NCBI GenBank assembly: GCA_035547515.1
Contig: DASZUS010000008.1
Coordinates: 1-64,000, forward strand
Reading direction: 5' to 3'
Source of the DNA: DASZTV01 sp035547515
GTDB lineage: Bacteria > Actinomycetota > Actinomycetes > JAFAQI01
DNA length: 64,000 nucleotides
How positions within the stretch are numbered: the first letter of the stretch is position 1; each line of letters begins with the position of its first letter. A program made the position numbers and the translations under genes. Shown here piece after piece: positions 33,147 to 42,539 of this stretch. Under the pieces are notes generated by a model. It had not been told where the DNA came from. It saw nothing but the letters and a program-made list of their open reading frames with translations, and made no database searches.

Positions 33147-34853
33147 CTACAGCAGCTGGAATGCCTGGACTCCGGACAGCGGGGACAGCGGCGACTGGCC
33201 GACGGTTCGCTCCAGCGAAGGCGGGATCGCGAGGTTTAGCGCCTTGTACTCCAGGTCCGTCTCGTTGGTGCCGGTACCGAGATAGACCGACGAGCCGCTG
33301 ACCACGGCGGTGGACGACGGTGGCCCGATCACTGGGCCGACCCACAGCGGCAAGCCGGTCTTCAGGTCGACCGCAACCACTGAGCTCGCCACCGTCAACG
33401 GCACCAGCGCGATGTCGTTCACGACCGACGCCGAGCCGTACGTCGGGGCGACTAGCCGGTCGCTCCAGAGCAGCTTCCCAGTGGTGGCATCGAAGCTGTG
33501 GATGTCCTCGAGCGCGCCAGCCAGGTTTCCGCCGTCCTTCGGCAGCGGGATCGGGATCGCGCTGCCGCCGACGATCTGCGTGGCCACGCCTTGCGCGTTG
33601 GAAGCCACGGCCAGCGAACCGATGAAGCCGCCGACCGCGAAGTCCTCGGAGAGGTTGCCGGGCGAGCCGTCGGCGGTCTGCCACAGCGCCTTGCCGGTCC
33701 TCGCGGTCCGGGCGTAGTAGACGAGGCCCTTCGAGCCGTCACCCGCGACGAGCTGGCCGCGGCCGTCGCGGTAGAGGTTCACCGACGAGCCGAAGTCGTC
33801 GTCCTGGTAGGCGGCCTTGATGTCAGCGTCTTTGGAGCCGTGGTGCTGCGAGGGCGAGTAGCGCCACAGGAACCTCCCGGTCGCCGCGTCGACCGCCATG
33901 AGCGACTCGGACCAGTTCTGGTGGTGAGCCATCGCCGTCGGCGGGTGGTCGCAGTTGCCGACGCCGTACACGAGCAGGTCGGCGGGCCCGTCCACTGCCG
34001 GCGAGGACCACACGTCGCCGCAGCCCTGACCTTGCCCCGAGCCGGCGGTGAGCCCCGCCCGGCCGTAGTAGGTCCGGTCGGTCTCCGCGTCGTTCTTCCA
34101 GAGCGGGTCGAACGACCAGTGGCCGTCGGCGTCAGAGGTCAGCCGGAGCGCCACGATCCCGGTGCGCCCGACGCCGGCGTCGTTGTGCACGTCGAGACCG
34201 ACGTAGATCCGCTGCTGCGTGCGGGCGCCGACCTTCACCTCGGCGACGGCCGGGGAGGACTCGATCTCGACTACCGGCGGGTTCGCCGAGGCCTGCTGCT
34301 CCGTGCGCAGCTTCGGGTTGCGGGGGTCAAGGTCGATCGCCGCGAGCAGCTTGCCCGTGTCGGCGGCGAGCGCCCACAGCGTGGAGCCGCCGCCGAAGAC
34401 CACGACCTCCTGGGTCTTGCCGGTGTCGCCGATCCGGAACGGCTCGACCGCCGCGCTGGAGACGATCTGCCCGAATGCCACCGGGTCGGCGCTGCGGATG
34501 TCGAACACCCACTGCTCGTGACCCGTTGTGGCGTTCAGGGAGTAGAACTTCCCGTCCCAGTCGCCGACGTAGACGCTGTTGCCGACGACGGCAGGTGACG
34601 CGGTCACCGAGTCCTTGGTGTGGAAGAACCACTTCGGGATCAGGGTGGCGACGTTCTTCGCGGAGATCGGCGAGCAGCCGGCTGGCACCGCGAAGCTGTG
34701 ATCGGGGCCGTAGCCGTACTGCCGCCAGTCGGTGCTGGCGCATCCCGCCGCGCCGACGCGTGCTGCAGGCGACGGGCGAGGTGCGGCGATTGCCGAGCTG
34801 GTCCCCACCAGCGCGACCGCCGCGGTCGCCCACAGCGCGACGCTGCGTCTCAC
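33147..34853 (-). CDS. secreted PQQ/BamB-type beta-propeller protein
   Basis: About 568 residues. The signal sequence (VRRSVALWATAAVALVGTSSAIAAP) is followed by repeated propeller blades with the tryptophan-docking pattern YVGDWDGKFYSLNATTGHEQWVF, VDAATGRFLWRYS and FDATTGKLLWSDR. The family covers PQQ dehydrogenases and BamB-like scaffold proteins. I see no PQQ-ligand disulfide, so a catalytic role is unproven. I prefer the GTG at 34853, preceded by GAAGGGG, to the open frame's GTG at 34877. The divergent methyltransferase gene starts only 30 bp away. Confidence 0.8.
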   Translation of the reverse strand: MRRSVALWATAAVALVGTSSAIAAPRPSPAARVGAAGCASTDWRQYGYGPDHSFAVPAGCSPISAKNVATLIPKWFFHTKDSVTASPAVVGNSVYVGDWDGKFYSLNATTGHEQWVFDIRSADPVAFGQIVSSAAVEPFRIGDTGKTQEVVVFGGGSTLWALAADTGKLLAAIDLDPRNPKLRTEQQASANPPVVEIESSPAVAEVKVGARTQQRIYVGLDVHNDAGVGRTGIVALRLTSDADGHWSFDPLWKNDAETDRTYYGRAGLTAGSGQGQGCGDVWSSPAVDGPADLLVYGVGNCDHPPTAMAHHQNWSESLMAVDAATGRFLWRYSPSQHHGSKDADIKAAYQDDDFGSSVNLYRDGRGQLVAGDGSKGLVYYARTARTGKALWQTADGSPGNLSEDFAVGGFIGSLAVASNAQGVATQIVGGSAIPIPLPKDGGNLAGALEDIHSFDATTGKLLWSDRLVAPTYGSASVVNDIALVPLTVASSVVAVDLKTGLPLWVGPVIGPPSSTAVVSGSSVYLGTGTNETDLEYKALNLAIPPSLERTVGQSPLSPLSGVQAFQLL

Positions 34854-34883
34854 CCTTGCCGCCCCTTCGGTTCCCACCCCGGG

Positions 34884-35990
34884 ATGTCCGGCAACGACTT
34901 CGACACCGGGATACTGATCCCTGCGGTGATCAAGTACCTCGGTTCCAAGCGGGCGCTCGTGCCGGTGCTCGGCGCGCTCGCTTGCGCGGTCGAGGCGCGC
35001 ACCGCCGTGGACCTGTTCACCGGCACCACGCGGGTCGCGCAGGAGCTCAAGCGCCGTGGCATCGCGGTCACGGCTGTGGACCTCGCGACGTACTCGGAGG
35101 CCCTCTCTCAGTGCTACATCGCGACCGACGGGGCGGCGGTCGACGTCAGCGCGCTGGACGAGGCGCTCGCGGAGCTGAGCCGTCTCCCGGGTCGCCGCGG
35201 TTACTTCACCGAGACCTTCTGCGAGTCGGCGCGCTTCTTCCAGCCGCGCAACGGGATGCGGGTGGATGCGATCCGGGACGAGCTCGAGGCGTCATACGCC
35301 GGCAGCCCGCTGTTCCCGATCCTGCTGACCGCGCTGATGTTGGCAGCGGACCGGGTGGACTCGACCACCGGTGTGCAGATGGCCTATCTCAAGGAGTGGG
35401 CGCCGCGGGCGCACCGAGACCTCGAGCTGCGCCGGCCCGAGCTGATCCCGGGTTGCGGGCGTTCGATCCGCGGCGACGCATCAGCGATCGTCGGTGAGCT
35501 GCCGCGCGCGGATCTCGCCTACGTGGACCCGCCGTACAACCAGCACCGCTACTTCACCAACTACCACGTGTGGGAGACCTTGGTCCGCTGGGATGCGCCG
35601 GCGCACTACGGCGTGGCATGCAAGCGCATCGACAGTCGAGACGATGCGACGAAGAGCGTCTTCAACCGCCGCGCCGAGATGCCGGGCGCGCTGCGCTCCG
35701 TGCTGTCGCGGCTGTCGGCGGACGTGGTGGTGGTGTCCTACAACGACGAGGCGTGGGTGGCGCCGGATGACATCGCGCGATGGCTGCTCGACGCCGGTCA
35801 CGAAGATGTCGGGATGCTGGCGTTCGACAGCAGGCGGTACGTCGGTGCGCAGATCGGCATCCACGACCGCTCGGGTCGCAAGGTGGGCCAGGTCTCGCAT
35901 CTGCGCAACCTCGAGCACCTGGTGATCGCCGGGCCTAACGACAAGGTCGCCGCCGCGGTCGCTGCCGCCCGCGCTACTTGTGGTGCTTGA
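34884..35990 (+). CDS. orphan N6-adenine DNA methyltransferase (D12/Dam-like)
   Basis: A 368-residue protein with the order of class D12 methyltransferases. It opens with IKYLGSKR (16-23) and has an AdoMet-binding motif DLFTGTTRVA at 43-52. The catalytic DPPYNQHRY is at 215-223, and late VVVSYND lies in the last third. It should methylate adenine in DNA. No restriction endonuclease gene is adjacent, so it is either a solitary regulator-type or protective enzyme. The ATG at 34884 is 30 bp from the divergent beta-propeller start and has no clear ribosome binding site. The 3' end overlaps the convergent gene by 17 bp. Confidence 0.85.
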   Translation: MSGNDFDTGILIPAVIKYLGSKRALVPVLGALACAVEARTAVDLFTGTTRVAQELKRRGIAVTAVDLATYSEALSQCYIATDGAAVDVSALDEALAELSRLPGRRGYFTETFCESARFFQPRNGMRVDAIRDELEASYAGSPLFPILLTALMLAADRVDSTTGVQMAYLKEWAPRAHRDLELRRPELIPGCGRSIRGDASAIVGELPRADLAYVDPPYNQHRYFTNYHVWETLVRWDAPAHYGVACKRIDSRDDATKSVFNRRAEMPGALRSVLSRLSADVVVVSYNDEAWVAPDDIARWLLDAGHEDVGMLAFDSRRYVGAQIGIHDRSGRKVGQVSHLRNLEHLVIAGPNDKVAAAVAAARATCGA

Positions 35991-37212
35991 CGGGCTTCGG
36001 CTTGACGTAGGCGATCCCGAGGCCCACCGGCATCGGGCGCTCCTCGCCGTCGGCGGGATAGGTGCGCAGCTCCAGCGCCTGCTGTGAGGGGAGCTTGGCG
36101 AGCAGCTCGGTCGAGCCCGACCCGTCGACGTCCCAGGCGCGGTCGACGCCGAGCTGGGCCATCAGCCCCGACATCTGGTTCGCGTCGAGGCCATGCACGT
36201 CGGTCCCCGGGTGGTCCTCGGCCTCGGCGATGACGAACACCTTGCCGTGGTCGGCGACGCCGTACGCCGTACGAGCCGGCTGGACCGTGTTCGCGGTGTC
36301 GCACGCCAGGTCGTTGCGGGTCTTGCCGTGGTGCTTGACCACCTCGGCGCCGACGCCGTATGCCTGCTCGAAGGGCTGCTTCGTGGTCTGCTGGACCTTC
36401 GCCGCGATGCCGGCTTTGGACCCCGCGGTCAGCCGGGACAGCCACTCCGACGCGGACCCGCCGTCGGCCTCGAGCACGAACCCGTTCTGCGGGACGTAGG
36501 CCGCCCGGGACTCGTTGGTGCCCAGCAGGTCGCCGATCACCGCGCGGGCGTCGGAGCCCCAGGATGACGGGACCGGGCGGCTTCCCCACTTCGCGCTGTA
36601 GGCCTGCAGCCCGCCGCCGGTGACGTTGTTGATGCCGCCGATCCCGTAGGAGAGCTTGCCGTCGAACAGCTTGGCGTCCAGCCGCACGCGGCCGTGCTGA
36701 ATCTTGCCCTTGGCGGTGAAGCCGAGCACACGCATGTAGTGACTTGCGATGACGAGCGGCTGGCCGTTCACGATCAGCGGCTGCGTCGGGGCGCCGGTGT
36801 TGAAGTCGAAGTACCCGGTGTTGACCGCGGCGACGAGATGTGGGTGGCCCGCCGCGAGCCGGCTCAGCGGGGAGCGGTTGGCCACTGCGTGCATCAGCGG
36901 CACGAACGACACCCCGCGCTGGTCGACGTCGATGCTGAGGACGTGCATCTTCACCAGGCCGCGACCGTTGTCGTCGGTGCGGTTGCCTTCAGTCAGGGTG
37001 ATGCCGGGGGCCAGCTTGTGGGTGTGCCAGGTGGTGCCCTTCACCAGCTGCTCCGCCGACGGGCAGGGCCGGCCCCACAAGGCGGGAGCGGCGTGCGCGG
37101 ACGGGACCGCTGCCAGACCGGCGGTCAGCGCGGCCACCGCCGAGCCGGCGAGGGCACGGGTCGCGAGGCGCAGGTGCTTGTCCGACTTTCGGGGGCGAGG
37201 CTGGGCTTCCAC
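35974..37212 (-). CDS. secreted phosphodiester glycosidase-family protein (NAGPA-like)
   Basis: A 412-residue exported protein. A basic leader of about 20 residues is followed by a hydrophobic signal (AGSAVAALTAGLAAVPSAHA). The domain carries HLVAAVNTGYFDFNTGAPTQPLIVNGQPLV and the late VDGSGSTELL, matching the NAGPA/phosphodiester glycosidase pattern. Members of this family hydrolyse N-acetylglucosamine phosphodiesters on glycans, but many bacterial ones are untested. The start is a GTG at 37212. It is convergent with the methyltransferase gene. Confidence 0.78.
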   Translation of the reverse strand: MEAQPRPRKSDKHLRLATRALAGSAVAALTAGLAAVPSAHAAPALWGRPCPSAEQLVKGTTWHTHKLAPGITLTEGNRTDDNGRGLVKMHVLSIDVDQRGVSFVPLMHAVANRSPLSRLAAGHPHLVAAVNTGYFDFNTGAPTQPLIVNGQPLVIASHYMRVLGFTAKGKIQHGRVRLDAKLFDGKLSYGIGGINNVTGGGLQAYSAKWGSRPVPSSWGSDARAVIGDLLGTNESRAAYVPQNGFVLEADGGSASEWLSRLTAGSKAGIAAKVQQTTKQPFEQAYGVGAEVVKHHGKTRNDLACDTANTVQPARTAYGVADHGKVFVIAEAEDHPGTDVHGLDANQMSGLMAQLGVDRAWDVDGSGSTELLAKLPSQQALELRTYPADGEERPMPVGLGIAYVKPKPVKHHK

Positions 37213-37299
37213 GACTTATCTATCGACAGTTACAAGCCTCCGATGTGCGCAAAGATCAACATTGCCAGCGATTTCACTCCGATGGCGGATGGAGGAATG

Positions 37300-37311
37300 C
37301 CGCATTTGCGG
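37300..37311. repeat. short inverted repeat in the 37213-37357 gap
   Basis: CCGCATTTGCGG has 5-bp arms around TT. It lies in the divergent gap between the phosphodiester-glycosidase and LysE genes, so it could be an operator for either, but there is a single copy and no second line of evidence. Confidence 0.3.
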
Positions 37312-37357
37312 AGGAGATCGGGCGATCCGGCACCGTCTGGTTTGCCACACTTGTCCC

Positions 37358-37978
37358 GTGTTGGTCTCCGTACTCGCCTTCGTCGGCGCTGCCTCCCTGG
37401 TGATCTTGCTGCCCGGCCCGGACACCCTCGTGGTGCTGCGGAGCCTGCTGCGCGAGGGACCGCGCAGCGCCCGGCGTACCGCGCTCGGGGTCGTGACCGG
37501 GCTGAGCATCTGGGCCGGCGCCGCGGTTCTCGGCTTGTCCGCGCTGTTGCGCGCGAGCCACGACGGCTATGACGCGCTGCGGCTCGTCGGAGCGGTGTAT
37601 CTCTGCGCCATGGGCGTCCAGGCCCTGCGATCGCGGGGGGCGAGCGCGGAGCTCGACGGGTCGCGGCCGAACCGGCGCCCGGCGCTGGGCACCGGCTACT
37701 TAGGCGGTCTCGCGACGGACTTGCTCAACCCGAAGGTCGGGGTCTTCTTCGTGACGTTCCTGCCTGCGTTTGTCCCCCACGGCGAGCCGGTCGGCACGAC
37801 GACGTTGCTGCTCGGCGCGATCTTCGCCGTCGAGACCGGCCTCTACTTCGTCGTGTTCCTTCGCTTCGCCCGGCACATCGTGGGCTGGCTGGGCAGGCCG
37901 AAGCTGCGCAAGGCCCTCGACCGCGGCACCGGCGCCGTCCTCATCGGCTTCGGCTTGCGGCTCGCTCTCGAGCCTTAG
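37358..37978 (+). CDS. LysE/RhtB-family exporter
   Basis: A 206-residue membrane protein with about six hydrophobic segments. The LysE/RhtB signature LLPGPDTLVVLRSLLREG lies near residues 16-33, and DLLNPKVGVFFVTFLPAFV near 120. The family exports amino acids or related small molecules. The start is a GTG at 37358, preceded at 6 nt by CACACT, a possible -10 box of a leaderless mRNA. The stop overlaps that of the convergent secreted-protein gene. Confidence 0.85.
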   Translation: MLVSVLAFVGAASLVILLPGPDTLVVLRSLLREGPRSARRTALGVVTGLSIWAGAAVLGLSALLRASHDGYDALRLVGAVYLCAMGVQALRSRGASAELDGSRPNRRPALGTGYLGGLATDLLNPKVGVFFVTFLPAFVPHGEPVGTTTLLLGAIFAVETGLYFVVFLRFARHIVGWLGRPKLRKALDRGTGAVLIGFGLRLALEP

Positions 37979-40488
37979 GCCGGCGGCCCGAACGGCGTGA
38001 CGACCGCCGTGGTGATCGGCAGCAGGTAGGACCGCGCCGCGGCGTCGCCCACGTTGCCGACGCGCGGGGGCAGGACCAGCTGGTTGTCGGCGGCGTCGAT
38101 CTCGTCGACCGGGACCGTGAGCTCGGCGTTGTCGCTCTCTGCCACCACCAGCATGTGCAGGCCGTGGGTGGCGACGTCGCCCTGCAGGTAGCGCACGTCG
38201 CCCTGCGGTCCGAAGTGCGGGTCAGGTGCTGGGTCCGGCCGCTGCACCGGCTTGGCAGGGTCGAACGTCGCGGTGCCCGGGATGTTGTACGGCGTACCCG
38301 AGGCCGTGTGGTTCCAGCACCGTCTCCGGTAGACCCAGTCCCCCCGGTAGGTCTTGCCGCCGTCGTGAACCAGCCCGTGGAACCGGTCCGCGACCGCCGG
38401 TGCGGGCGTCTGGGCTATGGGCTTGCCGTCGATGTCGGCGAACCCCCATGTGGTCGGCTCGTCGGGACTGCGGAGCGCGACGTGCGGGCCAGGGTCCTCG
38501 CCGGTCCCGTCGTCGAAGCACGAGTCGTCGACGTAGTACGGCTGCGCTACCAGCAGGCCCTGGACGTCGCCGGGCGAGAGCGGCTGGTTCTGCGATAGCC
38601 CCCACTTCTCGACCAGCGTCCCGGCCGGCCCTGTCATCTCCTCCCACGACAGCGCTTCAGGCACGACGCCGGAGAACGTCGCGTCGGGCAGGTTGAACGA
38701 GCCGTAGACGCAGGCATCGGAGGTGCAGGTCGAGTCGTCGGGGTTGCCGATGGTCAGCGGCTTGCCGCCGGTCAGCCGCTTCTCGATCCGGCCCAGCTTG
38801 TCGTTGCTGGACTCTGAGATGCCGTCGGGACCGATGTGGGCATTGATGTCGCCGTAGAGCACCGGGTTGATGCCTTCGACCGGCACGCCCTTCGGGTTGT
38901 ACGGGTTGTAGTAACGGGTGATCTGGCCGGCGGCCATGTCCCACTGGGTGTAGATCCCGTCCAGCGGCGGGATCGGGTGCACCCGCATGCCGTAGTCGTG
39001 CACGATCGAGTACGGGTAGAAGATGTCGGTCCGCGTGACGTTGGTCCCCGAGTCCGATCCCCAGGTCACCCGGATCGCGCGCACCGGGCCCACCCGGATC
39101 CCCATCGTCATCGACGAGCCGCCCCAGTTGTTCTGCTCGTCCTCGTAGCCGCAGCACGGCGTCTGACCGGCCGGCGACTGCTGGAAGGCCCGTGCCTTGA
39201 AGCGGTCGATGAGACTCGGACCGTAGTCGTACTCGGTGAAGCCGCCGTCGTCCTTCGACACCTGCAGGTCGTCCATCAGCCAGCGGCCGTCGTAGCGGAA
39301 CCGGTAACGGGGCGTCGTCACCGTCGCGTTGTCGAGGGTGCGGCGCTGGACGTAGGTCTTCGGGTCGAGAACCACGTCGTGGTGGCTGTTGTAGCGGAAG
39401 CCTTGGCCGATCACCGCCTGGCCGTCCGGCGTGCACGCCGGACCGTACGGCGCGTTGCCGTAGTCGCCGTACGAGCTCTGCGAGTAGACCATCGTGTCCG
39501 CGTCGGCATCGGGGGTGTAGCGGACGTACGGCGAGTTCTTCGCGGTGTAGCGCATCGGCACTGCCCAGGCGTGGCCGTGGGAGCCGGTCGCCGACTCCAT
39601 CACGTAGGCGTAGCGCGTCTGGCCCGTGGCGGGGTCCACCACGGTCACCTGGTTCGCCGAGACGATGCCCTTCGGCAGCGCGGTGCCGGCCGCTGCCGCA
39701 CCCCGGGCGTCGCGCGCCATGAACGCGAGCTGGTCGGTGTCGATGAGCCCGCGGTTGGGGTCCGGCGTCGGGTCCGGCAGGCCGTTAGCGGGCTTGGCCC
39801 GGCAGACGATGCCCGCTTGCTCGAGCTGGTCGGGGCCCGGCGGGATGCAGCCGGGTGTCGCAGCGCCATTGCCGGGATCGCAGTCCGCGGGCATCGCCGC
39901 GTTCGTCGTGTCGAGGAACGGCTCGTGGTCGAAGGAGTACGTCAGGAACTGGTCGGTGCCCGAGTACACGCCGAACCCGCTGGCGTTGTTGGAGATGTAG
40001 TGCGTCCACATCGGGTCGACCTGGAACGGGATCTGCACGAAGCGGTGGCCGGTCCAGGCGTACCCGCGCAGGCTCGCCGTGGCGACTCCCGGCAGCAGGG
40101 TGCGGACCGGGAGCTGGCTCGGCTGGAAGCAGTTGTGGTCACCGTGGTCGGGGTCGACGTAGCCGTTGACGTCGGGCTTGGGGTCGGGTTGGTAGCACGC
40201 GCTGCGCAGCTGCTTGGGTAGCCGTGCCTGCGTGTTGGCGACGCCGTAGTAGTTCGGGACCTGCGGCACCCGGGCAGTGACCTCGGGGCCGCTGGACCAG
40301 GTCGGGAAGTCGGCCCCGGTCAGAACCACCGGTTGCGTCGCGAACTCGGAGACGTCCACCGTCGTCGCCGTCGGTCGCGGCGAAGAGCCGCGCGCGTGGC
40401 TGCCGTGGACGCCGGTGGCGCGAAGCGGCACGATGGCCGCGGCCACCCCGACGACGACGGCAGTGAACCGGGTGGCCGAGGTGCGCAT
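37975..40488 (-). CDS. large secreted protein of unknown function
   Basis: An 837-residue protein with an N-terminal signal (MRTSATRFTAVVVGVAAAIVPL). I recognise no domain. It is rich in Tyr, Asp, Asn and Pro, with 12 Cys in the mature part (for example SACYQPD, PCCGYEDE, CTSDACVYG, RRCWNH), an even number that suggests disulfides. It is not repetitive, and stretches such as YRFRYDGRWLMDDLQVSKDDGG point to a beta-rich enzyme or sugar-binding fold. It follows the 305-residue anchored protein on the same strand after 42 bp, so the two probably act together. Confidence 0.75.
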   Translation of the reverse strand: MRTSATRFTAVVVGVAAAIVPLRATGVHGSHARGSSPRPTATTVDVSEFATQPVVLTGADFPTWSSGPEVTARVPQVPNYYGVANTQARLPKQLRSACYQPDPKPDVNGYVDPDHGDHNCFQPSQLPVRTLLPGVATASLRGYAWTGHRFVQIPFQVDPMWTHYISNNASGFGVYSGTDQFLTYSFDHEPFLDTTNAAMPADCDPGNGAATPGCIPPGPDQLEQAGIVCRAKPANGLPDPTPDPNRGLIDTDQLAFMARDARGAAAAGTALPKGIVSANQVTVVDPATGQTRYAYVMESATGSHGHAWAVPMRYTAKNSPYVRYTPDADADTMVYSQSSYGDYGNAPYGPACTPDGQAVIGQGFRYNSHHDVVLDPKTYVQRRTLDNATVTTPRYRFRYDGRWLMDDLQVSKDDGGFTEYDYGPSLIDRFKARAFQQSPAGQTPCCGYEDEQNNWGGSSMTMGIRVGPVRAIRVTWGSDSGTNVTRTDIFYPYSIVHDYGMRVHPIPPLDGIYTQWDMAAGQITRYYNPYNPKGVPVEGINPVLYGDINAHIGPDGISESSNDKLGRIEKRLTGGKPLTIGNPDDSTCTSDACVYGSFNLPDATFSGVVPEALSWEEMTGPAGTLVEKWGLSQNQPLSPGDVQGLLVAQPYYVDDSCFDDGTGEDPGPHVALRSPDEPTTWGFADIDGKPIAQTPAPAVADRFHGLVHDGGKTYRGDWVYRRRCWNHTASGTPYNIPGTATFDPAKPVQRPDPAPDPHFGPQGDVRYLQGDVATHGLHMLVVAESDNAELTVPVDEIDAADNQLVLPPRVGNVGDAAARSYLLPITTAVVTPFGPPA

Positions 40489-40530
40489 CGTGGCTGTTTC
40501 GCCGCGTCCTGGCCGCCTCCTTCACCCGGG

Positions 40531-41448
40531 TCAGCCGCCGGTGCGGCGGCGCCACATCAGAGCGGCTCCGGCAGCGACCACCACGGCGGCCCCGATCGCG
40601 ATGACCACGTTGCGCGTGCCGTCGCCGGAGGCGGCCCGGCTCGACTCGGCTGCGACGGACTGGGCCCGTGCCGGAGGGGTGCTGCTCGCATGCCGTGGGT
40701 GAGCCGACGGCGACGCGCTCGGGGTCGCGGAGGGCGCAGGCGAGCTGGTGTGCCTCGGCTGCCGGCTGGCGGCCGGGGACGGCGTACGCCGAGGGCTCGG
40801 CGCGGGCGTGCTCGGTGGCCGGGCACGCGGCGAGCCCCCAACCGGGACGGGGAAGCTGGGGCGGACCGTGTCGAGGACCGTCACGTCCCGGGCTGTAGGT
40901 GCGGCGAACGCAACGGTGAAGGTGGGCGCCACCATCGAGGTCACCGCCGGCACGAGGACGATGCCAGCAGTCGCGTCGCTGGCGGGGAACTCGATCGTCA
41001 TCGTCTTGTCGTCGGCGCTGAACGCCCCGACGACAGGCGCGGCCCCGGCCCGGTAAGCGGGCCGGGCGCTCCAGGGCTGCGGCCCGCCAGTCGGCCAGTC
41101 AGCGGTCGCCGGGTAGCCGACGACGGCAGGCGGGTTGAGCTTCGACAGTGCCGAGACGTGCAAGGTCAGCCGCACGCTCTTGGACCCGGCTGGCAGCGGG
41201 ATGCGAACCGCCGCCTCCGCCTGTGCCCCCGTCGGCGCGGACGCAACGTAGAGGCCCCCGGCGGGCACGCCCGGAACCGGGATCAGCCCGGTGATCGGCT
41301 CCGCCACCCACCAGAAGCCCGCTTGCGGGGCGAACGTCGTCGTCGCGGCACCCGCCAGCGCGGGGTCGGCCGCGACCAGTAGCCCGGCCCAGCCGGCCTG
41401 AGCCACGGCTGCGACCACGGCTGCGACCACCGATCGGATCGCGGGCAC
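40531..41448 (-). CDS. secreted protein with Pro/Ser-rich stalk and C-terminal membrane anchor
   Basis: A 305-residue protein of type I topology. After the signal (VVAAVVAAVAQAGWAGLLVAA) comes a beta-rich globular domain of about 160 residues, then a low-complexity Pro/Ser/Ala/Arg stalk (about 200-270). A C-terminal helix (VVIAIGAAVVVAAGAALMW) ends in RRRTGG. No LPXTG motif precedes the helix, so it is membrane-held rather than sortase-linked. No family is recognised. The start is a GTG at 41448, with CACACT 6 nt before it, again the leaderless spacing. It is upstream of the 837-residue secreted protein gene. Confidence 0.75.
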   Translation of the reverse strand: MPAIRSVVAAVVAAVAQAGWAGLLVAADPALAGAATTTFAPQAGFWWVAEPITGLIPVPGVPAGGLYVASAPTGAQAEAAVRIPLPAGSKSVRLTLHVSALSKLNPPAVVGYPATADWPTGGPQPWSARPAYRAGAAPVVGAFSADDKTMTIEFPASDATAGIVLVPAVTSMVAPTFTVAFAAPTARDVTVLDTVRPSFPVPVGGSPRARPPSTPAPSPRRTPSPAASRQPRHTSSPAPSATPSASPSAHPRHASSTPPARAQSVAAESSRAASGDGTRNVVIAIGAAVVVAAGAALMWRRRTGG

Positions 41449-41484
41449 GCAGACAGTGTGGCGGACCCGAGCCCGCCCGTCGCG

Positions 41485-42483
41485 CTACTCCGGGCCGTCG
41501 GCGTAGCGGTAGTAGACCTCGTCCGATCCGCCGCCGCCGGCGTCGGCGACGGTTCCCAGCCGGTCGAACTCCGCGGCCAGTGCCAGCGAGAACGGCTTGA
41601 GCGGTGGCCTCGGCTGGTTGTGGCTGGCCGCGACCAGCTGCTCGGCGAGCGCGCGGACGTACCACTCGCGGAACACGCGGTGGGACGGCGTTGCGGCAAC
41701 GGTCAGCAGGCGTGCGGCCCGGGCCTGCCGGTCCGCTTCGTCGAGCGCCATCAAGTAGTGCAGCCCCGCGTTCGCCGCGGATACCGGAAGGTGCAGCGTC
41801 AGGTCGGTGAAGGCGTCGCCGCGGCGGGCTGCATCGACCGCCTGGCGCTTGATCTCGTTGCGGGCCTCGGAGAAGCGCTCGGTCGCCCGCAGCAGCATGT
41901 CGACGGTCTTGGACGGCAGGCCGATCTCCGCGTCGGCCCCTGCCCGGATCAGCTCGAGCTCTCGAACGATGTTGTCGATGTGCGCCTTCGCGGCGACCAG
42001 CAGCTCGGTCGGGACGAAACCGAGATGCACCTCGTAGCGGCGGGTCGTGTCCTGGGCCGACCATGCGACGCGGATCGCGTCCGGGCCGTCGGCGCTCGCA
42101 CGGGCCACGCGGCGGCGCGGCTTGCCGAGCTCGGCCCAGACCAGCTTGCCGTTGCCGGACTGCTCGACGCCCCATGCCGTGGACAGCGACTCGACGACCG
42201 CGATGCCGCGTCCGGTCATACCTTCCTGGCTGCGCTGCAATCGAAGCGGTACGTCGCGGCCGCAGTCGCGTACCTCGATCCGCACCCGGTCTCGCCGGCC
42301 ACTGACCCGCACCGAGATCGGGGGAGCGGCGTGCAGCATCGCGTTGGTCACCAGCTCGGTGACGACGATCTCCGCGTCGGCGACGAGCTCGGCGGGCAGC
42401 TTGCGCAAGGCATCGCTGACCAGCCGGCGCGCAGCGCGGGCGCCGTCGGCACCGGGGCCGACCTCGAGCTCCGCCCTCGCCAC
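41485..42483 (-). CDS. ATP-binding protein with RsbW/SpoIIAB-like anti-sigma kinase domain
   Basis: About 332 residues. The N-terminal 130 residues form a HATPase_c domain of the anti-sigma factor kinase type: ELVTNAMLHA (N box), RDCGRDVP (G1) and GMTGRGIAVVESL (G2). The remaining 200 residues are helical and unassigned (LRATERFSEARNEIKRQAVD). Such proteins bind ATP and often phosphorylate anti-anti-sigma factors or regulate sigma factors. The frame is open to 42558, but I prefer the GTG at 42483 (VARAELEVGPGADGA), which keeps the gene clear of the direct repeat at 42540. Confidence 0.75.
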   Translation of the reverse strand: MARAELEVGPGADGARAARRLVSDALRKLPAELVADAEIVVTELVTNAMLHAAPPISVRVSGRRDRVRIEVRDCGRDVPLRLQRSQEGMTGRGIAVVESLSTAWGVEQSGNGKLVWAELGKPRRRVARASADGPDAIRVAWSAQDTTRRYEVHLGFVPTELLVAAKAHIDNIVRELELIRAGADAEIGLPSKTVDMLLRATERFSEARNEIKRQAVDAARRGDAFTDLTLHLPVSAANAGLHYLMALDEADRQARAARLLTVAATPSHRVFREWYVRALAEQLVAASHNQPRPPLKPFSLALAAEFDRLGTVADAGGGGSDEVYYRYADGPE

Positions 42484-42539
42484 TGGCTGTCCATGCCCCA
42501 GGATCTGTTTTGCTAAGCACTGCCCCGGGCCCGCCGACG

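Noticed and set aside
37293..37312. Third copy of the 60-bp repeat of 42540/43550 in reverse orientation
   Set aside because: Only a 10-base match (GGAATGCCGC) is shared and the flanking bases do not align, so chance is enough to explain it.
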